A stretch of 62,399 nucleotides of DNA, from contig JBGVKY010000018.1 of the NCBI GenBank assembly GCA_045123995.1, positions 1 through 62,399 of the forward strand. The letters run 5' to 3'. This document shows, in pieces, positions 41,101 to 49,749 of this stretch. The stretch is from HGM11501 sp045123995. Lineage in GTDB: Bacteria; Bacillota; Clostridia; CAKSNL01; HGM11501. Position 1 is the stretch's first letter. Every line of letters begins with the position of its first letter. Under the pieces are notes generated by a model. It did not search any database. It had not been told where the DNA came from and was given only the letters and a program-made list of their open reading frames with translations. The position numbers were made by a program, and so were the translations under genes.

Positions 41101-42918
41101 TTAGTTTACGTCTGTAAAGTCTGCGTCATGAGCTCCGGCAGGGCCTTCATTTCCAGGGTTTTGTCCCCCGGCCTGCTGCTGTGCAGCCGCCTCCTGGTAT
41201 ACTCTCTGTCCGATTGCGCTCATTTTCTGCATCAGGGCATCACTTGCATTTTTAATAGCTTCTGTATCAGTGCCCTTAAGAGCTTCCTTAACCTTGTCAG
41301 CTTCAGCTTTAAGATCATTCTTTTCATCTTCTGTCATCTTGTCGCCCATATCTGTTATAAGCTTTTCTGCCTGATAGGTCATCTGGTCTGCAGAGTTTCT
41401 CAAATCAACCTCTTCCTTACGCTTCTTATCTTCTGCAGCGTACTGTTCTGCTTCTTTAACTGCCTTTTCGATTTCGTCATCGGAAAGATTTGTAGAAGCT
41501 GTAATTGTGATATTCTGCTCGTTACCTGTTCCCAAATCCTTTGCAGATACATGAACTATACCGTTTGCATCTATATCAAAGGTTACCTCAATCTGGGGGA
41601 TTCCTCTGGGAGCGGGAGCAATTCCTGAAAGCTGGAAGTTGCCGAGGGTTTTATTGTACTGTGCCATTTCTCTTTCACCCTGAAGAACATGAACGTCAAC
41701 AGAGGGCTGATTATCTGCAGCTGTGGAGAAAATCTGACTCTTCTTTGTGGGGATAGTTGTATTTCTTTCAATAATCTTGGTGAATACTCCACCCATAGTT
41801 TCAATACCCAAGGAAAGAGGAGTTACGTCCAAAAGCACCAAATCGTCAACATCACCTGAAAGAACGCCGCCCTGAATAGCAGCTCCCATAGCTACACATT
41901 CATCGGGATTTATTTCCTTACTGATTTTGGAGCCAACAAGCTTTTCAACTGCTTCGCAAACAGCAGGAATTCTTGTGGAGCCGCCAACCATAAGAACCTT
42001 TTTGATGTCGCTTGTAGAAAGTCCTGCATCGGACAATGCTTTCTTTAACGGAACCATTGTTTCTTCAACTAAATCTGCAGTAAGCTCGTTAAACTTTGCT
42101 CTTGTCAAGGTCATGTCAAGATGCAAGGGACCCTCTGCACCTGCAGAAATGTAAGGAAGATTGATAGATGCGCTGGTAACTGAAGAAAGCTCACATTTTG
42201 CCTTTTCAGCCGCTTCTTTAAGTCTCTGGGATGCCATCTTGTCGTTTCTTAAATCAATTCCGTTGTCCTTTTTGAATTCTGCTGCGATATAATCAATGAT
42301 TCTGTTATCGAAGTCGTCACCGCCAAGTCTGTTGTTACCGCAGGTTGCCATAACTTCAAATACGCCGTCTGCTATATCAAGGATTGATACGTCGAAAGTA
42401 CCTCCACCCAAGTCAAATACGATAATCTTACCGTCGGGATCCTTATCTGCGCCGAAAGCCAAAGCTGCAGCAGTAGGCTCGTTTATAATTCTCTTTACAT
42501 CAAGACCTGCAATTTTACCTGCATCCTTTGTAGCCTGTCTCTGTGCATCTGTGAAATAAGCAGGAACGGTGATAACCGCTTCTGTAACAGTCTGACCCAA
42601 ATAGCTTTCCGCATCGTTCTTAAGCTTTGCTAAAATCATTGCGGAAATTTCCTGGGGAGTGTAGTTCTTATCGTCTATTGCAACTTTATAAGAAGTACCC
42701 ATTTCTCTCTTTATGGAGATTATTGTTCTGTCAGGATTGGAAACTGCCTGACGCTTTGCAACCTGACCTACAAGCCTTTCCCCTGCCTTGGTAAAACCAA
42801 CAACAGAAGGAGTTGTTCTCATGCCTTCTGCATTGGCGATAACTTCTGCAGAACCGCCTTCAAGTACTGCAACGCATGAATTTGTTGTACCTAAATCTAT
42901 ACCGATAATTTTTCCCAT
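41101..42918 (-). CDS. dnaK: Chaperone DnaK (Hsp70)
   Basis: 605 residues. GKIIGIDLGTTNSCVAVLEG start, VFDLGGGTFDVSIL phosphate loop, GGSTRIPAV, linker LVLLDVTPLSLGIET, substrate domain and a Gln/Gly-rich tail (QQQAGGQNPGNEGPAG). Residues around 80 lack the long insertion of Gram-negative DnaK, the Gram-positive form. It folds and protects proteins with DnaJ and GrpE. It follows grpE by 22 bases. Confidence 0.98.
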   Translation of the reverse strand: MGKIIGIDLGTTNSCVAVLEGGSAEVIANAEGMRTTPSVVGFTKAGERLVGQVAKRQAVSNPDRTIISIKREMGTSYKVAIDDKNYTPQEISAMILAKLKNDAESYLGQTVTEAVITVPAYFTDAQRQATKDAGKIAGLDVKRIINEPTAAALAFGADKDPDGKIIVFDLGGGTFDVSILDIADGVFEVMATCGNNRLGGDDFDNRIIDYIAAEFKKDNGIDLRNDKMASQRLKEAAEKAKCELSSVTSASINLPYISAGAEGPLHLDMTLTRAKFNELTADLVEETMVPLKKALSDAGLSTSDIKKVLMVGGSTRIPAVCEAVEKLVGSKISKEINPDECVAMGAAIQGGVLSGDVDDLVLLDVTPLSLGIETMGGVFTKIIERNTTIPTKKSQIFSTAADNQPSVDVHVLQGEREMAQYNKTLGNFQLSGIAPAPRGIPQIEVTFDIDANGIVHVSAKDLGTGNEQNITITASTNLSDDEIEKAVKEAEQYAAEDKKRKEEVDLRNSADQMTYQAEKLITDMGDKMTEDEKNDLKAEADKVKEALKGTDTEAIKNASDALMQKMSAIGQRVYQEAAAQQQAGGQNPGNEGPAGAHDADFTDVN

Positions 42919-42940
42919 AATCTATTCCTCTTTCTTTTAA

Positions 42941-43462
42941 TTAATTTGCTACTTTAACTACTGAATGTCTTATTACCTTTTCTCCTAATTTAAATCCCTT
43001 CTGAAATTCCTCCGTTATTATTCCTTCGCCCACAGAATCATCCTCCACATGCATTACAGAATTGTGCCATTCGGGATTAAATTCCTCTCCCAGAGCATCT
43101 ATTGCCGTTACCCCGAGAGAATCGAGAATTTCCACCATTTGCTTTTTCATAAGGTCAACACCCTCGGAAAAAGCTTTCCATTCGCCGCTTTGATCCTGGG
43201 GCTTTAATTTGATTGCCTTTTCTATATTATCAAAAAGGGGTAAAAATGCCGCCACGGTATTTCCCTTGGCATTTTCATAAAGCGCTTCTTTTTCCTTGGT
43301 CGTTCTTTTTCTGTAATTTTCATACTCTGCCGAAAGTCTTAAAAGCTTATCATTAAGTTCTTCTGTTTTTTTATCTTCTGTTTCAGAAGTTTCCTTTTCT
43401 TGGGCTTCCTTATTCTCTTCCAGAGTTTCTTCTATGTCCTTTTTCTCTGCCACCTTTGTCAT
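42941..43462 (-). CDS. grpE: Nucleotide exchange factor GrpE
   Basis: 173 residues. Very acidic, Lys/Glu-rich N-terminal coiled coil (1-60), core helix LSAEYENYRKRTTKEKEALY and C-terminal wing ending FQKGFKLGEKVIRHSVVKVA. It releases ADP from DnaK. Six bases after hrcA. Confidence 0.97.
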   Translation of the reverse strand: MTKVAEKKDIEETLEENKEAQEKETSETEDKKTEELNDKLLRLSAEYENYRKRTTKEKEALYENAKGNTVAAFLPLFDNIEKAIKLKPQDQSGEWKAFSEGVDLMKKQMVEILDSLGVTAIDALGEEFNPEWHNSVMHVEDDSVGEGIITEEFQKGFKLGEKVIRHSVVKVAN

Positions 43463-43468
43463 TCCTTT

Positions 43469-44494
43469 CTACAGTATCTGCCTTAATATATTATCCATGG
43501 CTTCTGCCATGTATTCCAGGGTTGACATAACCCTCGAGTAATCCATTCTGGCAGGGCCGATAATTCCGATTGTTCCTTTTTCTAAATCAGGTGCCGAATA
43601 GGTTTTGACCACCAGAGCACAGTCGGAAAGTGCCTCTATGCCCGTTTCCTTACCGATAACCGTCATACAGGTATTATCGTAAATTGCATCCTTCACAAGA
43701 CCTCTTAAATTTTCATCATCGTCAACAAAATCCAAAAGATTTCTGGCTTTATCTACATCTCTGTATTCCCGATAGCGAAAAATATTTGATGCTCCGTCCG
43801 TAAACACATCCCCGTCATTTCCCGAAAGTGCCTCTTTAATAAATTCTGAAAGAGCAGGGGTGAGATTTGACCAGTATCTTGATATTTCACGGAAAACTGC
43901 TGCATTGAAATCCATCTCTTCGTAGGTTTTCATTGCCAGAAGCTCTGTTATTAGTCCCGACAGCTTATCTGCAAATTCCTGATTAAGTTCCCTGGGACAG
44001 GTAACTTTCCTGTCTTTTATAATATCCCCTGTTCCCACAAGGACCATTAAAACCAGACCTTCGTTAACCAGTATGAGCTTTAAGTTTTTAAGACGCAGCC
44101 TGACCGTTGAAGGAGTAATGACAAATGAAGTGTAATTGGTGATGGCGGATAATGTCTGCCCCGCTTTTTTCGCCACTCCCGAAAGCTCCTTCGCCTTGGT
44201 ATCCATTCTTTTTGCCAGGTCTTCCATTTCGCTTAAAGTCAGGCGGTATTTTTCCATAAGCATATCCACATAAAGTCGGTAGCCAAGATATGAGGGAATT
44301 CTGCCTGCAGAGGTGTGAGGCTTTTCAAGGTACCCCATTTCCTCCAAATACGCCATTTCATTTCTTATGGTGGCGCTGGAAAAATCCTTTAAGTAATTTT
44401 TCTGTATTGTTGAAGAGCCGATGGGTTCTGCCGTTTCAATATATCCGTCAATAATCGCCTTCAGAATTTTACGCTTTCTGTCGGATAATTCCAT
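43469..44494 (-). CDS. hrcA: Heat-inducible transcription repressor HrcA
   Basis: 341 residues. Winged HTH at 1-75 (LSDRKRKILKAIIDGYIETA, FSSATIRNEMAYLEEMGYLE), a GAF-like dimer domain and the end GIIGPARMDYSRVMSTLEYM. HrcA binds CIRCE and is kept active by GroEL. A perfect CIRCE lies in its own leader, so the operon is autoregulated. SD and ATG are clear at 44492-44494. Confidence 0.97.
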   Translation of the reverse strand: MELSDRKRKILKAIIDGYIETAEPIGSSTIQKNYLKDFSSATIRNEMAYLEEMGYLEKPHTSAGRIPSYLGYRLYVDMLMEKYRLTLSEMEDLAKRMDTKAKELSGVAKKAGQTLSAITNYTSFVITPSTVRLRLKNLKLILVNEGLVLMVLVGTGDIIKDRKVTCPRELNQEFADKLSGLITELLAMKTYEEMDFNAAVFREISRYWSNLTPALSEFIKEALSGNDGDVFTDGASNIFRYREYRDVDKARNLLDFVDDDENLRGLVKDAIYDNTCMTVIGKETGIEALSDCALVVKTYSAPDLEKGTIGIIGPARMDYSRVMSTLEYMAEAMDNILRQIL

Positions 44495-44521
44495 GACACT
44501 TCAACCTTTCCCTTTTACTTT

Positions 44522-44548
44522 TTAGCACTCTTACCTTTCGAGTGCTAA
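44522..44548 (-). promoter_or_regulatory. CIRCE operator
   Basis: TTAGCACTC-N9-GAGTGCTAA (44522-44530 and 44540-44548) matches the HrcA-binding consensus exactly. It begins a few bases after the -10 box, at the transcription start. Confidence 0.97.
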
Positions 44549-44552
44549 AAAT

Positions 44553-44581
44553 GTTATACCACTTTTGGGAACATTTGTCAA
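44553..44581 (-). promoter_or_regulatory. Promoter of the hrcA operon
   Basis: TTGACA (complement 44576-44581), 17-bp spacer, TATAAC (complement 44553-44558), just upstream of CIRCE. Confidence 0.88.
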
Positions 44582-44616
44582 GGGGTATTATCCCTTTTTC
44601 TAAAATAATTTAAAAT

Positions 44617-44640
44617 AAAAAAGAGCCTATGCTCTTTTTT
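44617..44640 (-). terminator. Terminator of clpP
   Basis: AAAAAAGAGC-CTAT-GCTCTTTTTT, overlapping the stop codon region of clpP. Confidence 0.88.
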
Positions 44641-45214
44641 ATTTTATTGAATCAACAATACCGTAAGCAACTGCTTCCTCAGCATTTAAGATATAGTCTC
44701 TTTCTGTATCTCTTGTTATTTCATCCATTGTTTTGCCTGTGTTCTTTGCTAAAATTCCGTTCAGGAGCCTTTTTGTCTTAAGCATATCCTTGGTGTGAAT
44801 GTCCATGTTTGTTGCCTGACCGCCTACACCGCCCAATACCTGATGAATCAGAACCTTACCGTTTTTCATAACATAGCGTTTTCCCTTTTCACCGCCTGAT
44901 AAAAGAACTGCTCCCATGGAAGCTGCCATTCCGGCACAAATGGTCACAACAGGACTCTTAATCATCTGCATGGTATCATAAATTGCAAGTCCTGCAGAAA
45001 CGGACCCACCGGGAGAATTGATATACATTTCAATCTCCTCCCCGGGCTTTTTGGAATCAAGATATAAAAGTTGTGAAACAATGGAAGCAGACAAGTCATC
45101 ATCAACTTCGCTGAAAAGAAAAATCTTTCTTTCTTCTAAAAGTTCTGAATAGCAGTTGGTTTTTGCCAGTGAACCATCTTTACTTTCCTTTAATATAATA
45201 GGATCAATTATCAT
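44639..45214 (-). CDS. clpP: ATP-dependent Clp protease proteolytic subunit
   Basis: 191 residues. Catalytic triad Ser99 (GMAASMGAVLL), His124 (VLIHQVLGGVGG) and Asp173 (DTERDY). It forms the 14-mer chamber fed by ClpX/ClpC unfoldases. Usual neighbours tig and clpX are absent; it is monocistronic with its own promoter and terminator. The sequence after His124 (VLGGVGGQATN) lacks the usual Pro (HQP), and the N-terminus differs from the housekeeping form, so this may be a second ClpP paralogue. No CtsR box was seen in its leader. Confidence 0.93.
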   Translation of the reverse strand: MIIDPIILKESKDGSLAKTNCYSELLEERKIFLFSEVDDDLSASIVSQLLYLDSKKPGEEIEMYINSPGGSVSAGLAIYDTMQMIKSPVVTICAGMAASMGAVLLSGGEKGKRYVMKNGKVLIHQVLGGVGGQATNMDIHTKDMLKTKRLLNGILAKNTGKTMDEITRDTERDYILNAEEAVAYGIVDSIK

Positions 45215-45256
45215 AATAAAGTTCCTTTCTCGTAATATAAAATGCCTTTTTAGATA

Positions 45257-45285
45257 ATTTTAACACAAAAATTCCCGTTATGCAA
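45257..45285 (-). promoter_or_regulatory. Promoter of clpP
   Basis: TTGCAT (complement 45280-45285), 17-bp spacer, TAAAAT (complement 45257-45262). Confidence 0.7.
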
Positions 45286-45317
45286 GAAAAAACATTCGTT
45301 TTTTTACAGCAAGTTTT

Positions 45318-46853
45318 TTATTTCGTATAATACCACTTATACGCCTTTGTATAAAAGGATGTGGGACTTATTTCAGGAATCATTATATTATTCTTTGCCA
45401 TTATCTTGGTGGTCTTGAAATAAATACCAGTAAGAGGAGCACTTTCTCCTAATGCCTTGCCGAATTTCTTCGCTTCGGATAAAAGATTTTCGCCTTCTGC
45501 CGTGGCAAGAGCAGCAATTCTCATATCCATTACTCCGCCGGAATAACCAAATACATTGGCGCTTCCGCCTGTACCTATTAAAAATCCGAGATTTGATGCA
45601 TTACCAATGGTGCAACCACCCATAAAGGCTTCAAATTCGCCGTTTTTAAGTCTTTCTTTATATGTGTCATAAGAAAGCGGCTGCAAAGATGCAGAGATTC
45701 CGTGACTCAAAAGTGCGTGGCTCAAAAAGTTAGCAACAGCAACTCTCTCAGAGTCATCTTCGTTTACAATAATGCTGAAAGATAAGCTTCTTCCGTTTTT
45801 CTCGTAAACTCCTCCATCTCCTATTCTCCATCCATTTCTTTCCAATACGTCTGCTGCTTTGTCGAAAGTTACCGTTTCGACTTCCTCTGTATAGAATGAT
45901 GCCTTAGGATTTATGGGAGTAGATGCCACCGTTTCTATATTCTTGAATTCGTCTTTAATAGCACCCCTGTCCACGGCTGAAGCAACTGCCCTTCTGGCCG
46001 CTTCATCGGTGAAAACTCCATTTGTTGAGTTGAATCCCAGAAATTCAAAACGGTTACTTCCACTTTTATAGGTTTTAATTCCAGGATTTTCCTTTTGTTC
46101 ATCGGTAAAATCAGGATTTATTATTAAATCCGTATCTCCTGATAAAAAGCTCATTTCTTCCTTTAAGTCAGTATTCATATACAAAATTTCGATTTCATCT
46201 ATATAAGCTCGTCCCTGATGATAGGAAAGATTTTTTGACGCCTTAAGGTGGGTATATCCCAAATCCCCTTCTTCACAGTAAAACTGTCCCGTTCCGTTTG
46301 GCATGTCCATAAAATAAGGAGAGCCGTCTTTAATTATAGGGAATGTAAGCATGGCTTCAAAATTAGATTCAGGATTATAAAGTTCAATCAATAGGGTGTT
46401 ACTGCTTTCTTCCGTTATACTCTTTATATTCTTTACACACCCTGAGAAGCTTCCGCCGTTTCTCTTTATAAAATCTACCGAGTAAATTATATCGCTGCAC
46501 GTAAGGAGGCTTCCGTCAGCAAAGAGAATTCCGTCTTTGATTTTAAGAGTTCCCCACGTAAAACCTTCCTTCATAATGAATTCAGACGCCAGGTTTTCTG
46601 TAACTGTAAAATCCTCATTAAGGGTATAAAGTCCGTCATAGAAAAGGTAAAAAAGCTCCCTGCAGCTTTCATAATTGGTGGCAAGAGGATTAAATGTATC
46701 AGGCTTTCGCGAAGAAACCCTAACCACACCTCCCTGAAGCGTCTCCGTCATTACAGAAGATACCTTCTCCTCAGTTTCTGTTTCCGGAGGCTCTTTTCCG
46801 CAAGCAGAAACAAATATTAAAATCCCGATTATTAAAAGAAAAATGCGTTTCAA
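45318..46853 (-). CDS. Oligopeptide-type (SBP_bac_5) solute-binding lipoprotein
   Basis: 511 residues. Lipobox VSAC with the lipidated Cys18 (LLIIGILIFVSACGKEPPET). The mature part has the family-5 pattern: GGVVRVSSRKPDTFNPL, NLASEFIMKEGFTWGTLKIK, a middle ILYMNTDLKEEMSFL and a C-terminal lobe. It would bind peptides or nickel chelates for an ABC importer, but no permease or ATPase gene sits beside it; it ends an operon after mgtC and pgeF, 4 bases behind pgeF. An orphan binding protein or one sharing a permease elsewhere. Confidence 0.82.
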   Translation of the reverse strand: MKRIFLLIIGILIFVSACGKEPPETETEEKVSSVMTETLQGGVVRVSSRKPDTFNPLATNYESCRELFYLFYDGLYTLNEDFTVTENLASEFIMKEGFTWGTLKIKDGILFADGSLLTCSDIIYSVDFIKRNGGSFSGCVKNIKSITEESSNTLLIELYNPESNFEAMLTFPIIKDGSPYFMDMPNGTGQFYCEEGDLGYTHLKASKNLSYHQGRAYIDEIEILYMNTDLKEEMSFLSGDTDLIINPDFTDEQKENPGIKTYKSGSNRFEFLGFNSTNGVFTDEAARRAVASAVDRGAIKDEFKNIETVASTPINPKASFYTEEVETVTFDKAADVLERNGWRIGDGGVYEKNGRSLSFSIIVNEDDSERVAVANFLSHALLSHGISASLQPLSYDTYKERLKNGEFEAFMGGCTIGNASNLGFLIGTGGSANVFGYSGGVMDMRIAALATAEGENLLSEAKKFGKALGESAPLTGIYFKTTKIMAKNNIMIPEISPTSFYTKAYKWYYTK

Positions 46854-46857
46854 AATA

Positions 46858-47649
46858 TCACCTTAATTCTATAAAGGCGCCCATTGCGCCGAATTTACCT
46901 TTTTGTCTGCGTGATGAAAAAAACAAATCTTCATTGCAGACGGTACATTCCCCCGAGAGAGATATATTTTCCTCTCTTACTCCCGAGGATAGCAGAGTAA
47001 TATGAATTGCCTCCCATAGGTCAGCGTGGTAGTGAACTCCGTCACCGTCTTCTTCCATAAAGCTTAAATTACTGAAAGTTTCACTGAACGCCTCATAAAC
47101 CTCATATCCCACCTGAAAGCAGGATTTTTCAATGGATGGTCCTATTGCCACAATAACCGAAGAGGGATTTGTTCCGTACAGAGAAGTCATTTTCTCTATT
47201 GTTCTCCCTGTAATCTTTTTAACCGTGGATCGCCATCCCGAATGAATAGCGGCACATACGTTTTTTTCCTTATCATAAAGTAAGACAGGCACACAGTCTG
47301 CCGAATAGGACATTAACGGAATATTTTTTTTATCCGTAATTACGGCATCTGCCCCCTCCGACCTTAAGGTCGGTTCGTATATCGGTGAGACCATATCCTC
47401 ATGAACCTGTTTTGTCATGCTTAAATTTTTTCCTGTAAAACCAAGGGCATCAAAAACCACATTATAATTTCTGATGAGGTTTTCTTTTTTATCTCCTCTT
47501 CCAAGTCCCAGATTAAGAGAAGTTAAGTGTTCCCCAGAAAAACCTCCGCATCTTGTGGTAAAACAGTGAAGAACACCTGCCTCTTTCAATAGTGGACTTA
47601 AAAGATATTCGAAATCTCCCTTTTTTTCATGAATAAAACCTTTTTGCAT
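46858..47649 (-). CDS. pgeF: Peptidoglycan editing factor PgeF (YfiH/DUF152, multicopper-oxidase-like fold)
   Basis: 263 residues. GVLHCFTTRCGGFSGEHLTS, AIHSGWRSTVKK with the metal His, and SIEKSCFQVGYEVYEAF with the active-site Cys follow the family. In E. coli the enzyme removes mis-inserted L-serine from UDP-MurNAc dipeptide; related proteins act on purine nucleosides. Between mgtC and the solute-binding gene with short gaps (12 and 4 bases). Confidence 0.88.
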   Translation of the reverse strand: MQKGFIHEKKGDFEYLLSPLLKEAGVLHCFTTRCGGFSGEHLTSLNLGLGRGDKKENLIRNYNVVFDALGFTGKNLSMTKQVHEDMVSPIYEPTLRSEGADAVITDKKNIPLMSYSADCVPVLLYDKEKNVCAAIHSGWRSTVKKITGRTIEKMTSLYGTNPSSVIVAIGPSIEKSCFQVGYEVYEAFSETFSNLSFMEEDGDGVHYHADLWEAIHITLLSSGVREENISLSGECTVCNEDLFFSSRRQKGKFGAMGAFIELR

Positions 47650-47661
47650 ATAATTCCCCGA

Positions 47662-48330
47662 TTATTCAACTCTCAATACTTCTTCAAGTTCAATCAAAGA
47701 AGTCGAGAAAATTTCATAATTGACACCGCGGGCAAGCTGTACCGTTGCCACTATTGTAACTTCTTTATTTATTCCGTCTTTCGAAAACTCTATATTTTTG
47801 ACCTCATCACAGTATTCATGGATAACTTCAATTATTTTTGCTACGTTTTCCTTTGAGTTGCCTGTCTGTATATGAATTGTAAGGTTTTCTTTTCCCTCAT
47901 ACTTTTTCATGATATATCCCAATACTCTTAAAACCAGAAGCATCGTCAAGGCCGCAATTACCGCACCAAGATAATACCCTATGCCGATGGCAAGACCTAT
48001 GCAGGCTGTTGCCCACAAAGTTGCGGCTGTTGTAAGACCTCTCACCCTGTCGCCCTCGCGGATTATAGTTCCTGCACCAAGAAAACCTATGCCTGAAATA
48101 ACCTGAGCCCCCAGACGTGCCACATCCGTGGAAATTCCTTCTTTTATCATAAACTGACTTATCATCATGGTAAGGGTCGCACCTACGCACACCAGGACAT
48201 GAGTTCTTAAACCCGCAGGTCTGTGCTTATGCTCTCTTTCAAGTCCGATTAAACCGCTTAGTGCTACGGCTAAAAGTATTTTAAGTAATATTATAACACC
48301 CTCATTTAAGAAGTTTATAAATATGTGCAC
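47662..48330 (-). CDS. MgtC/SapB-family membrane protein
   Basis: 222 residues from a GTG at 48328-48330, six bases after GGGGG; the longer frame from a TTG overlaps the site. Four to five helices with the family core LSGLIGLEREHKHRPAGLRT and GIGFLGAGTIIREGDRVRGL, then a soluble ACT-like C-terminal domain of about 75 residues (KENVAKIIEVIHEYCDEVKN). MgtC proteins affect magnesium adaptation and F-ATPase activity. The leader carries a hairpin with a T run between promoter and start, suggesting attenuation. Confidence 0.83.
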   Translation of the reverse strand: MHIFINFLNEGVIILLKILLAVALSGLIGLEREHKHRPAGLRTHVLVCVGATLTMMISQFMIKEGISTDVARLGAQVISGIGFLGAGTIIREGDRVRGLTTAATLWATACIGLAIGIGYYLGAVIAALTMLLVLRVLGYIMKKYEGKENLTIHIQTGNSKENVAKIIEVIHEYCDEVKNIEFSKDGINKEVTIVATVQLARGVNYEIFSTSLIELEEVLRVE

Positions 48331-48351
48331 GTAAATCCCCCGTTTCAATAC

Positions 48352-48408
48352 AAAAAATGCACAGAATAAAAGACACTATAAGGAAATGCTACTTACTCTC
48401 TGCATTTT
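48352..48408 (-). promoter_or_regulatory. Leader hairpin with T run upstream of mgtC, candidate attenuator
   Basis: On the minus strand AAAATGCA (complement 48401-48408) pairs with TGCATTTT (complement 48354-48361), which runs on to TTTTTTG. After one mismatch three more pairs extend the stem; the loop of about 30 bases holds CTTA/TAAG pairings. It lies wholly between the promoter at 48432-48460 and the GTG start. I do not recognise an M-box, which is much longer. Confidence 0.5.
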
Positions 48409-48431
48409 ATTTATTATATTATATTTTTGTT

Positions 48432-48460
48432 ATTATACTATATTTAGCCTTTGTTGTCAA
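48432..48460 (-). promoter_or_regulatory. Promoter of the mgtC operon
   Basis: TTGACA (complement 48455-48460), 17-bp spacer, TATAAT (complement 48432-48437). Consensus, ending just behind the nuclease gene stop. Confidence 0.85.
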
Positions 48461-48462
48461 TA

Positions 48463-49269
48463 TTACATTTCAATTTCAAGGCAAATGGGATAATGGTCAG
48501 ATAAAAGTATTCCGTTTTCATTGTCAACCCATTTTGTTACAGTATATGCCTTTTCTGCCGTTGTTCGTTCCGTAAAAATATAGTCTATTTTGGAAGGACC
48601 TGTACGCTCTTCGTTCTTGGGTGCGGCACTACCACAAAATCCGTGATAAGTGGGACCGATATCTTCTGTAAGTTCCACATATTCTGAGTTGTTATAGCCT
48701 TTAAGATAGCCTATAGTCTCTGTTTCGGGACGGGCGTTGAAGTCCCCCAGAATGAAAGTGGGACAGTCAATCTTCTTTTTGAAGTCCCCAATCATTTCCG
48801 TAATCTGCTTAATTCCTTCAATTCTTGCTGCATCGCTTATATGGTCAAGATGTACGTTATATAAGCTTATGGGAGTAGCAACATTTTTATGCTTTAACAC
48901 AGCATGGGGGCATATTCTTGGATATTCACTCTGAATTTCATACCTTGAGCCGGGAACATAAGGAGTGGGTGAAAGCCAGAAGCTTTCAAAAGCCAGAAGC
49001 TCCATAGTGTCCTTTCTGTATGCTATTGAAAGACCCTCGCTTGTCAAATCACTGAGTCTTCCGTGACCCAAAATGATATAGTCATTAAGATAGTTATTCA
49101 AAAATTCTCTTATAGGGTCAGATATTTCCTGAAAGCAGATAACGTGAGGAGCTTCCTTTCTTATCTTTTCAAGAATCATACCTGCTCTGTGAATAAAGGA
49201 ATTGACACCGTCAATAGGATGAGAATATAAAGTTCTAATGTTATAAGTTACAATTTTTACCTTTTCCAT
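48463..49269 (-). CDS. Endonuclease/exonuclease/phosphatase (EEP) family protein
   Basis: 268 residues, no signal peptide. KIVTYNIRTL (Asn), VICFQEIS (Glu), SLYNVHLDHIS (His/Asp), FILGDFNARPET (GDFN) and LLSDHYPICLEIE (SDH-P) are the EEP metal and catalytic motifs. Members are DNA-repair nucleases, sphingomyelinases or phosphatases; this one is of the cytoplasmic, unassigned type. Third gene of the galM-SLOG operon, 12 bases after SLOG. Confidence 0.85.
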   Translation of the reverse strand: MEKVKIVTYNIRTLYSHPIDGVNSFIHRAGMILEKIRKEAPHVICFQEISDPIREFLNNYLNDYIILGHGRLSDLTSEGLSIAYRKDTMELLAFESFWLSPTPYVPGSRYEIQSEYPRICPHAVLKHKNVATPISLYNVHLDHISDAARIEGIKQITEMIGDFKKKIDCPTFILGDFNARPETETIGYLKGYNNSEYVELTEDIGPTYHGFCGSAAPKNEERTGPSKIDYIFTERTTAEKAYTVTKWVDNENGILLSDHYPICLEIEM

Positions 49270-49281
49270 AATAAAATCTCC

Positions 49282-49749
49282 TCAAATTAAAATGTCTATT
49301 ATATGTTTTTTATTTTCCTTTGCATAGCATCTTGTATAATAGCTTCCGCCCTCTGCCTTTATGCAGTAGGAAACCAAAAAGTCACATTTGTCCACCATAT
49401 ACCTGTTTCTTACATGCATACATCCTCTGTAATAAAAGTCAGAAAGGGTGATTACATTATCTGCACCCGATAAAACTTCTTTGTATCTTTCCTTATCTTC
49501 CCCGCTGTAATATTTTTCCTGGCCTTTACAGGGAATTACCAAGGTGAGGCTTATTTCGGCGTACTTTTTTGCCTCCATAATAATTTCAGCACACAAAAGG
49601 TCAAATCCCACGGCTCCTCCGGTAATAAATCCCTTTACACCTCTGGCGATAAGCAAATCAACAACTTCCCTTGTACGCTTTTTTAAAGGCTCAAGGGTTT
49701 CCTTTTTTATTTCTCTGTGACCTGTAAAAGAGCAGACTAAATTATTCAT
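49282..49749 (-). CDS. SLOG-family (YpsA/DUF1273-like) nucleotide-binding protein
   Basis: 155 residues. CSFTGHREIKK at the start and GFITGGAVGFDLLCAEIIME form the Rossmann-like SLOG phosphate-binding loop; LTLVIPCKGQEKYY and GCMHVRNRYMVDKCDFLVSY complete the YpsA pattern. SLOG proteins bind nucleotide-derived ligands such as ADP-ribose; YpsA affects cell division in Bacillus. It overlaps galM by four bases and precedes an EEP phosphatase/nuclease gene. Ligand and role here unknown. Confidence 0.75.
   Translation of the reverse strand: MNNLVCSFTGHREIKKETLEPLKKRTREVVDLLIARGVKGFITGGAVGFDLLCAEIIMEAKKYAEISLTLVIPCKGQEKYYSGEDKERYKEVLSGADNVITLSDFYYRGCMHVRNRYMVDKCDFLVSYCIKAEGGSYYTRCYAKENKKHIIDILI

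Noticed and set aside
48330..48460. M-box magnesium riboswitch ahead of mgtC
   Set aside because: The leader is far shorter than an M-box and lacks its helices; only a simple hairpin with a T run is seen.
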